The notes beneath the pieces were generated by a model that saw nothing but the letters and a program-made list of their open reading frames with translations, was not told where the DNA came from and ran no database searches. The position numbers were made by a program, and so were the translations under genes. Of a stretch of DNA of 64,000 nucleotides, positions 58,582-64,000 are shown piece after piece. Each line of letters begins with the position of its first letter. Position 1 is the stretch's first letter. Source of the stretch: PNAI01 sp035574295 (GTDB lineage: Bacteria > Pseudomonadota > Alphaproteobacteria > Rhizobiales > Xanthobacteraceae); contig DATLYX010000130.1 of assembly GCA_035574295.1 (NCBI GenBank), positions 1-64,000 on the forward strand, read 5' to 3'.

Positions 58582-59864
58582 GCGTCCAAGTCACGCGCCT
58601 TCCTTCCGGCCTTGCCGTGGTCACCGACAGCATGCCGCATCTGCAGAGCGCCGCGGTGGGCGTCTGGGTGGCGGCGGGCAGCCGCGACGAGCTCAATCAC
58701 GAGCACGGCATCGCCCACCTGCTCGAACACATGGCGTTCAAGGGAACGGCGCGCCGCAACGCGCGGCAGATCGCGGAGGAAATCGAAGCGGTCGGCGGCG
58801 ATCTCAACGCGGCGACCAGCATCGAGACCACCGTCTATTACGCGCGCGTGCTCAAACCGGACGTGCCGCTCGCCCTCGACGTTCTGGCCGACATTCTGTC
58901 GGAGCCCGCCTTTGCTCGCGAGGAGCTCGAGAGGGAGAAAAACGTCATCCTGCAGGAAATCGGTGCCTGCGAGGATACGCCGGACGATCTGGTGTTCGAA
59001 TTCCTGCAAAGCGCGGCGTTCCCGGGCCAGTCGGTGGGACGGTCGATTCTCGGCACTGCCGAGAGCGTACGCTCGTTCACCGACGCGCACCTGCGCGCCT
59101 ACCTCAATCGCAATTATCGCGGCCCGGACATGGTGGTGGCCGCGGCGGGCGCCGTGCAGCACGAGGCGATCGTGGCCGAGGTCGAACGGCTGTTCCGCCG
59201 CTTTGACGGCCCTGCGGGGCCGGAGCCGGCGCCTGCCAGATTCCACGGCGGCAAACGCATCGTCAGCCGCGACCTCGAACAGGTGCACATCGCCATCGCC
59301 ATGGAAGGCCTGCGCCAGACCGATCCCGCGCTGTACAGCCTGCAGGTGTTCGCCAGCGTGGTGGGCGGGGGTATGTCGTCGCGGTTGTTCCAGGAGGTGC
59401 GGGAGAAGCGCGGCTTGTGCTATGCGATCTCGGCATTCCACGCTCCTTATTCGGACACCGGAATGTTCGGCCTCTACGCCGGAACCGATGCGAATGATTT
59501 GCAGGAGCTCCTGCAAGTCGTGGTCGACGAGCTGGCCGGCGCGGCGGAGAATCTGACGGAGAGCGAGGTGGCGCGCGCCAAGGCGCAGATGAAGGCGGGC
59601 CTGCTCATGGCCCTGGAAAACTCCGGCGCGCGCGCCGAGCAGATCGCGCGGCAGATGATCGCCTTCGGGCGGCCGATACCGCTGGAAGAAATGGTCGCCA
59701 GGGTGGAGGGGGTGACGGTCAAGAGCGCGCGCGAGGCCGGAAGGGCGCTTCTCGCACGAAATCGCCCGGCGATCGCCGCACTCGGGCCGGGCGCGGGCCT
59801 TGAAAGAGCCGTTGCAATCGTCGACAGTCTCGGCCAACAGATGGCTGAGGCGCAGCCCGCATGA
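58578..59864 (+). CDS. M16 family zinc peptidase (processing-peptidase-like)
   Basis: The 428-residue protein has the inverted zinc motif HLLEH (residues 47-51) in IAHLLEHMAFKGT, with the third ligand Glu expected near 127 (EIGACEDTP region). Two homologous M16 halves follow, with GGGMSSRLFQEVREKRGLCY (about 258-277) as the conserved second-half signature. It is close to mitochondrial processing peptidase beta and Rickettsia RPP. It probably degrades signal or other peptides. It is coupled to thrC by a 4-base overlap. Confidence 0.92.
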   Translation: MSVQVTRLPSGLAVVTDSMPHLQSAAVGVWVAAGSRDELNHEHGIAHLLEHMAFKGTARRNARQIAEEIEAVGGDLNAATSIETTVYYARVLKPDVPLALDVLADILSEPAFAREELEREKNVILQEIGACEDTPDDLVFEFLQSAAFPGQSVGRSILGTAESVRSFTDAHLRAYLNRNYRGPDMVVAAAGAVQHEAIVAEVERLFRRFDGPAGPEPAPARFHGGKRIVSRDLEQVHIAIAMEGLRQTDPALYSLQVFASVVGGGMSSRLFQEVREKRGLCYAISAFHAPYSDTGMFGLYAGTDANDLQELLQVVVDELAGAAENLTESEVARAKAQMKAGLLMALENSGARAEQIARQMIAFGRPIPLEEMVARVEGVTVKSAREAGRALLARNRPAIAALGPGAGLERAVAIVDSLGQQMAEAQPA

Positions 59865-59884
59865 TCCGTGTTCGATAGTCGACC

Positions 59885-60472
59885 ATGGCCCTGTTCCGCA
59901 GCATCAACGCTCCCGAACCGCTTCCGCCCATCATCGGCGAGGGGGTGTTCCTGCGCACACCGCAAATGGCCGACTTCCCGGCCTGGGCGGCGTTGCGCGA
60001 GGCAAGCCGGGCATTCCTGACGCCCTGGGAGCCGACCTGGCCGAGCGACGATCTCACCCGCACCGCCTTCCGGCAGCGGCTGCGGCGCTATGCGGAGGAT
60101 CAGCGCAGCGACCAGGCCTATCCGTTCTTCATCTTCCGCAAGGAAGACAACGCACTCGTCGGCGGGATCGTGCTGGCGAGCATTCGCCGCGGCGTGGCGC
60201 AGTCGGGAAGCCTCGGCTATTGGATCGGAGAGCCCTATGCGCGGCGCGGCTACATGACCGCCGCGCTGCGGGCGCTCATTCCGGTCGCTTTCGACATGCT
60301 GCGGCTGCATCGGCTGGAGGCTGCGTGCATCCCCACGAACGTGCCCTCGATCCGGCTGCTGGAGAAGACCGGCTTTCAGCGCGAGGGCTATGCGCGCGAA
60401 TACTTGTGCATCAACGGGACATGGCAGGACCATCTGCTCTATGCACGGCTCGCCAATTCCGCGAAGGGCTGA
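59885..60472 (+). CDS. GNAT family N-acetyltransferase (RimJ/RimL-like)
   Basis: The 195-residue protein belongs to the RimJ/RimL branch of acetyltransferases: VFLRTPQMADFPAWAALRE near residue 21, GYWIGEPYARRGYMTAALRA near 110-129 (the acetyl-CoA-binding RRGY loop) and PTNVPSIRLLEKTGFQREGY near 150. It should acetylate an N-terminus of a ribosomal or other protein. It follows the M16 gene after 20 bases on the same strand and is probably part of the thrC operon. Confidence 0.87.
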   Translation: MALFRSINAPEPLPPIIGEGVFLRTPQMADFPAWAALREASRAFLTPWEPTWPSDDLTRTAFRQRLRRYAEDQRSDQAYPFFIFRKEDNALVGGIVLASIRRGVAQSGSLGYWIGEPYARRGYMTAALRALIPVAFDMLRLHRLEAACIPTNVPSIRLLEKTGFQREGYAREYLCINGTWQDHLLYARLANSAKG

Positions 60473-60485
60473 GACCAGTTTGCGC

Positions 60486-61190
60486 ATGATGAACCTGAAG
60501 CACCGGAGCGGACGCCTCGGTCGTGCGGCCGTGCTGGCGCTGGCCGTGCTGGTCGGCGGCTGCAGCGGCGACATTTTCGGCCGTTCCGAGGCACCGACGG
60601 TTCCGGGTGCGGCGCGATCCTCGCCTTCGCTTGGCGAGCGCATCTCCAACCTGTTCGGAACCTCGCCCCCGGAGCCGCAGGCGGAGGCGACGGCTCCTCC
60701 CCCGCGATTTCGCGAAGATTTCGATTGTCCGACGGTCACGATCCGGCCGGGCACCTCAACCTTCGCCGTTTCCGCACCAGGGATGGAAGCCGCCGCGCTC
60801 GCAGTTCGCTATCAGGCGACGTTCGGGCAAATGGCGCGCGAGTGCAAGCTTGTGGGCAACACCCTGACCATGAAAATCGGCGTCGAGGGCCGGGTGATCC
60901 TCGGGCCGGCCGGGGGGCCGGGACAGATCGAGATGCCGTTGCGCATTGCCGTGGTGCGCGAGGGACCGGAGCCGGAAACGATCGTCACCAAGCTGCGATG
61001 GCTGCCGGTGACGATACCGCCCGACGCGGCGAACGTGCCGTTTACCTACGTGGAAGAGGAGATCAGCTTCCCGATGCCGCGCGGGCGCGAGATCGACGCC
61101 TATGTGGTCTATGTCGGTTTCGACCGCGAGGCGGTCAAAGAGCCGCAAAGGAAACGACCGGCAAAGCCACCACCGCGTCGCGCGATCTAA
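60486..61190 (+). CDS. Putative lipoprotein of unknown function
   Basis: The 234-residue protein has a lipoprotein signal ending in VGGC (Cys 26). A Ser/Pro-rich linker follows (AARSSPSLGERISNLFGT, then PPEPQAEATAPPP), then a domain from about residue 78 (FDCPTVTIRPGTSTFAV). That domain contains two more cysteines (FDC and REC) and EEEISFPMPRGREIDAYVVY near the end. I do not recognise the family. It starts 13 bases after the acetyltransferase; ATG 60489 is an equal alternative. It is an envelope protein by signal, probably outer-membrane-attached. Confidence 0.7.
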   Translation: MMNLKHRSGRLGRAAVLALAVLVGGCSGDIFGRSEAPTVPGAARSSPSLGERISNLFGTSPPEPQAEATAPPPRFREDFDCPTVTIRPGTSTFAVSAPGMEAAALAVRYQATFGQMARECKLVGNTLTMKIGVEGRVILGPAGGPGQIEMPLRIAVVREGPEPETIVTKLRWLPVTIPPDAANVPFTYVEEEISFPMPRGREIDAYVVYVGFDREAVKEPQRKRPAKPPPRRAI

Positions 61191-61219
61191 TTCAAGCTCC
61201 CAGGCGGAGAGCCGTCCAT

Positions 61220-61876
61220 TCACCAGCCGCGCAGGGCCACAACGGTCGCCTTCAGGGCCCGCATGTCGGCAATCACCGCGCGGGCGCCGGCGTTGACGAG
61301 CAGAGCCTCGAGATTCGGTCCCGCGTGGCTGCCGCCCACGAAACCGATGCAGGTCATGCCCGCGGCGCTGGCGGCGGCAATGCCGGCCGGAGAATCCTCG
61401 ACCACGATGCAGTCGGCGGGCGCGACGCCCATCTTGCCGGCCACGTAGAAAAACAGATCGGGCGCGGGCTTGCCGCGCGGCACGTCGCTGGCCGAGAACA
61501 GATAAGGGTCGAAAAACCGCAGCAGCCCGGTCGCCTCGAGGCTGATGCGCACGCGCTCCACCGGCGAGGAGGACGCCACGCATTTGCGGCCGCGCAGCCA
61601 GGTGAGCGCGTGTTCCATGTGCTGCATCGGCCGCACCTCCTCGCGCAGGCGTGCAAGGATTGCGGCGGTGACGGAGCCGATCAGGTCCGGCGGGAGCCGC
61701 ATGCGATAGGCCTGCTCGATCGCCGCATACATGTCGGTGGGGCGGCGGCCGGTGAAATAGCGGGCCACGATCTCAGGCGTCAGCGGAAATCCCGCGCGGG
61801 TGAACTCATGCGCCGTCACCTCGGCGGCGATCAGTTCGCTGTCGACGAGAACGCCGTTGCAATCGAATATGACCAC
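61220..61876 (-). CDS. HAD-superfamily hydrolase with Asn in motif I
   Basis: The 218-residue protein has the HAD phosphatase/phosphoglucomutase layout: motif I IFDCNGVLVDSE near residue 5, motif II CVASSSPVERV near 105, and motifs III/IV in GKPAPDLFFYVAGKMG and CIVVEDSPAGIAAASAAGM. The second aspartate of DxD, the general acid/base, is Asn (FDCNG), which would weaken or change catalysis. GTG 61876 follows a GGAGAGG ribosome-binding site; an in-frame TTG at 61939 is less likely. It could be a phosphatase such as a phosphoglycolate- or sugar-phosphate-type enzyme. It is convergent with the lipoprotein gene. Confidence 0.8.
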   Translation of the reverse strand: MVIFDCNGVLVDSELIAAEVTAHEFTRAGFPLTPEIVARYFTGRRPTDMYAAIEQAYRMRLPPDLIGSVTAAILARLREEVRPMQHMEHALTWLRGRKCVASSSPVERVRISLEATGLLRFFDPYLFSASDVPRGKPAPDLFFYVAGKMGVAPADCIVVEDSPAGIAAASAAGMTCIGFVGGSHAGPNLEALLVNAGARAVIADMRALKATVVALRGW

Positions 61877-62068
61877 TGGCCCCTCTCCCCATCGGCCACA
61901 GGTCCGGCGCGCCGCATGCACAGCAATTTTTTGGCGCAAGCTAAATCAGAACGTGCCACGCCTTGACGGACTCGCGGTCGCGCGTCGACCCTCGCGAATC
62001 ATTTGCAGCAATGTACTGGAAATCGCCGGCAATGGCGGCGGGGCGCGGCCGGCGGGGGCCGTTAATTT

Positions 62069-62569
62069 CTAGTTAACCTTAAGCTTGCCGGCAGCCTCGG
62101 CGATGCCGCGGGCGATCAGCTCGTCGGCAACCTTGTCCTTGACAGTCTCGGCCAGAATCTTTTCGGCGGCGGCGACGGCGGCGTCGGCCGCCGCGGCCCG
62201 CACGTCGGCCACGGCCTGCGCCTCCGCCTGGGCGATCTTGGTTTCGGCCATTTTTGTGCGGCGCGAAACAAAATCCTCCAAGCGCCCCCGGGCCTCCGCC
62301 GCCAGCCGTTCGGCCTCTGCCTTGGCGCCGGCGATGATTTCGGCCGCCTCGCGGTCGGCCTCGCGCTGCCGGCGCTGATACTCGGCCAGGATTTTTTCCG
62401 CCTCCTCGCGCAGGCGGCGCGCCTCATCGAGCTCGGCCTTAATGCGCGCACTGCGCTGGTCGAGGGCGTCGAAAATTTTTCGGTGCGCGCCGAGGTAGAA
62501 CAAAAACGCGACAAAGATCACGAAGGCGGCGGCAACCCAGAACTCGGCGGTCTGCACATGATCGAACAC
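62069..62569 (-). CDS. atpF: ATP synthase F0 subunit b
   Basis: The 166-residue subunit has one N-terminal helix in the membrane (FWVAAAFVIFVAFLFYLGA, residues 10-28). A long charged coiled-coil stator stalk follows (RREADREAAEIIAGAKAEAE-like repeats), ending AEAAGKLKVN. GTG 62569 has GGGAAG upstream. It forms the peripheral stalk with b'. It is the last gene of the atpB-atpE-atpG-atpF operon, reading leftwards. Confidence 0.92.
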   Translation of the reverse strand: MFDHVQTAEFWVAAAFVIFVAFLFYLGAHRKIFDALDQRSARIKAELDEARRLREEAEKILAEYQRRQREADREAAEIIAGAKAEAERLAAEARGRLEDFVSRRTKMAETKIAQAEAQAVADVRAAAADAAVAAAEKILAETVKDKVADELIARGIAEAAGKLKVN

Positions 62570-62580
62570 GGTGCTTCCCT

Positions 62581-63108
62581 TCAGCGTTTGAGCGCCTCGG
62601 CCACGGCCCGTTCGACCGTGCCGCCGGCCGGCGCAATCCCGGTCAGGCGCTGCACGATCGAGGCTGCCGCCTCCGCTGCGATGCCCTGCACATTGGCCAT
62701 GGCGGCGGCGCGGCTCGCCGCGATCCGCTGCTCGGCCTCGGCAATGCGGGCGTTGAGCTTGGCCTCCAGCGCCCGGCGCGTCTGTTCTGCCTCCGCATTG
62801 AGGCGATCGCGGGTCTCGTTGGCCACGGCTTGCGCGCGGTTGCGGGCGTCGGCGAGCGCCTGCTCGTAGGCGGCCAGTGCCGCGTCCGCGGCTTTGCGCT
62901 GGCGTGACGCCTCGGCGAGGTCCCCGTCGATGCGGCTGCGCCGCGCCTCCACAATGCCGCCGAGCCGCGGCAGCGCGACCCGCCCGATCAGGAGATAGAG
63001 CGCGACGAAGGTGACGGCGAGCCAGAATAGCTGCGACGCAAAGGTTTCGGTCTGAAAAGGCGGAAAGTGCCCTTTCGAGGGAACCTCGGTGTGCGCCTTC
63101 TGGGCCAT
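62581..63108 (-). CDS. atpG: ATP synthase F0 subunit b'
   Basis: The 175-residue subunit has a longer N-terminal leader (MAQKAHTEVPSKGHFPPFQT), one membrane helix (QLFWLAVTFVALYLLIGRVA, about 26-45) and a coiled-coil stalk rich in Ala, Arg and Glu. The FPPFQTETFASQLFWLA start is typical of b' in photosynthetic and related alphaproteobacteria. It pairs with b as a heterodimer. It is 11 bases from atpF. Gene naming varies (atpG, atpF2, atpX). Confidence 0.9.
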   Translation of the reverse strand: MAQKAHTEVPSKGHFPPFQTETFASQLFWLAVTFVALYLLIGRVALPRLGGIVEARRSRIDGDLAEASRQRKAADAALAAYEQALADARNRAQAVANETRDRLNAEAEQTRRALEAKLNARIAEAEQRIAASRAAAMANVQGIAAEAAASIVQRLTGIAPAGGTVERAVAEALKR

Positions 63109-63129
63109 GGCTTGCGCCTGTAACGGGCC

Positions 63130-63378
63130 TTAGAGCACGAACAGCAACAGGAGCGCGATCAGCAGCGAGAAGATGCCGAACGCCTCGGCCAGTGCGAATC
63201 CGAGGAACAAGTTGCCGGTCTGGCCGCTCGCCGCGGACGGATTGCGCAGCGCGCCGGAAAGATATTGGCCGAACACCGATGCGACACCGATGGCGGCGCC
63301 GCCCATGCCGATGCAAGCCAGCCCGGCGCCGAGATATTTGGCGGCCGCAGTGATGGTTTGGGCAGTTACTGGATCCAT
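63130..63378 (-). CDS. atpE: ATP synthase F0 subunit c
   Basis: The 82-residue proteolipid forms the rotor ring: two helices around a polar loop ALRNPSAASGQ (residues 43-53). The proton-carrying glutamate lies in GFALAEAFGIFSLL. It is a few residues longer than the usual 74-76, because of the TAQTITAA insertion at the N-terminus. ATG 63378 has a ggagcgacc ribosome-binding site upstream. It lies between atpB and atpG. Confidence 0.95.
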   Translation of the reverse strand: MDPVTAQTITAAAKYLGAGLACIGMGGAAIGVASVFGQYLSGALRNPSAASGQTGNLFLGFALAEAFGIFSLLIALLLLFVL

Positions 63379-63401
63379 GAAGGTCGCTCCTCTTGAAGAA
63401 G

Positions 63402-64000
63402 TCAGTGTCCGGGGTGGATGGCGTCGTTGAGATAGATGCAGGTCAGAATGGTGAAGACGTAGGCCTGCAGGAATGCGACTAAAAGCTCGAGCGCGGTAAG
63501 CGCGACAGTGAGCGCAAGCGGCGCAATGGCGCCGATCCACCCGAGTACGCCGATGCCGCCCATCATGACCACGAAGCTCGCCACGAGCTTGAGCGTAATG
63601 TGACCGGCCAACATGTTGGCAAACAACCGCACGCTATGCGACAGCGGCCGCGACAAAAACGAGAGCAGCTCGATGACCACGATCACCGGTGCCATCCAGC
63701 CGGGGATGCCGCTCGGCAGGAACAGCCGGAACCAGTGCAGGCCGTGGGTCCAGATGCCGTGGATGATGACGGTGAAGAACACGAGCAGCGCCAGCGCCGC
63801 GGTGATGACGATGTGGCTCGTGACCGTGAACGTATAGGGGATCATCCCGATCAGGTTGCAGAGCAAAATGAACATGAACAGCGAGAACACGAGAGGAAAG
63901 AATTTCATCCCCTCCTCGCCGGCGGTGCTGCGCAGGGTGTGTGCGACAAGCTCGTAGGAGAGTTCCGCCACCGACTGCATGCGCGTGGGAACGAGGCGGC
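63402..64000 (-). CDS. atpB: ATP synthase F0 subunit a, 5' end beyond the window
   Basis: The visible 198 residues cover the C-terminal four-fifths of subunit a; the frame continues past the right edge (LVPTRMQSVAELSYELVAHT). The conserved RLFANMLAGHITLKLV contains the essential arginine for proton transfer, and AYVFTILTCIYLNDAIHPGH is the usual C-terminus. It forms the half-channels next to the c ring. The first part of the gene, and probably atpI, lie outside. Confidence 0.94.
   Translation of the reverse strand, partial: RLVPTRMQSVAELSYELVAHTLRSTAGEEGMKFFPLVFSLFMFILLCNLIGMIPYTFTVTSHIVITAALALLVFFTVIIHGIWTHGLHWFRLFLPSGIPGWMAPVIVVIELLSFLSRPLSHSVRLFANMLAGHITLKLVASFVVMMGGIGVLGWIGAIAPLALTVALTALELLVAFLQAYVFTILTCIYLNDAIHPGH

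Noticed and set aside
1..64000. CRISPR arrays, insertion sequences, prophage or integrase genes
   Set aside because: No regular spacer-repeat pattern, transposase or phage gene is visible; the repeat array at 44 kb has variable palindromic units with no regular unique spacers.

Overview
The window reads as chromosome of a high-GC alphaproteobacterium, most probably a member of the Hyphomicrobiales (Rhizobiales) near the Bradyrhizobium/Rhodopseudomonas/Pseudolabrys type. Reasons: the gene order coxB-ctaD-ctaB-coxF-ctaG-ctaE-DUF983-SURF1-thrC-M16 peptidase, the block tlpA/argH-lptM-lysA-TIGR02302, an ATP synthase F0 operon with separate b and b' subunits, a CIRCE-controlled groESL, an IalB-family protein, DUF1127 next to a LysR regulator, and a plant/alphaproteobacterial-type glutamate-cysteine ligase. 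Genes are dense and use GTG starts and 1-4 base overlaps freely. I see no tRNA, rRNA, CRISPR, prophage or insertion sequence.

Layout. 1-2.8 kb: YeeE/YedE sulfur-transport pair, then a divergent acyl-CoA dehydrogenase coupled to a methyltransferase. 2.8-5.5 kb (minus): HpaH-like hydratase, HpaI-like aldolase and a class II aldolase. 5.7-9.7 kb: a single-chain indolepyruvate ferredoxin oxidoreductase and a VOC protein. 9.7-14.6 kb: a quinone oxidoreductase-like protein, glycolate oxidase glcE-glcF without glcD, and a ketopantoate-reductase-like protein. 15-17.7 kb: a TorF-type porin and an SbmA/YddA-type ABC exporter. 18-21.7 kb: a complete TRAP transporter with an extra 66-residue membrane protein. 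21.8-24.7 kb: two divergent Tat-signal enzymes, a dienelactone hydrolase and a spermidine-dehydrogenase-like flavoprotein. 24.8-26.9 kb: groES-groEL under CIRCE. 27-35.2 kb: an enolase-superfamily enzyme, a lipoprotein, tlpA, argH, lptM, lysA and TIGR02302. 35.5-38 kb: three TadE/TadG-type genes. 38.3-41.2 kb: gshA, a LysR regulator and DUF1127. 41.4-44.9 kb: a GT39-type glycosyltransferase, a PAN-domain protein and a dense palindromic repeat array. 44.9-49.1 kb (minus): tldD, a cysteine-rich membrane protein, a 3-hydroxyisobutyrate-dehydrogenase-like protein with a cupin, and IalB. 49.5-57 kb: the aa3 cytochrome oxidase and its assembly genes, interrupted by an opposite-strand capA-like gene. 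57.2-61.9 kb: thrC, M16 peptidase, acetyltransferase, lipoprotein, HAD protein. 62-64 kb (minus): ATP synthase F0 subunits b, b', c, a.

Most of this is core metabolism: energy conservation (cytochrome oxidase, F0), amino-acid synthesis (argH, lysA, thrC), glutathione synthesis, chaperonins and envelope functions. The catabolic genes (glycolate, indolepyruvate, hydroxyphenylacetate-like steps, TRAP uptake) suggest a soil or rhizosphere oligotroph using plant-derived organic and aromatic acids; that is inference.

The least ordinary items are the intergenic palindromic repeat family (array at 44.06-44.81 kb with related copies near 2.8, 3.7 and 4.5 kb), the 160-residue membrane protein with an internal Tat-like signal and a tail of 8 cysteines, the extra small membrane protein in the TRAP operon, the capA-like gene inside the oxidase operon, and a HAD protein whose second motif-I aspartate is asparagine. 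No clearly new defence or biosynthetic system was found.
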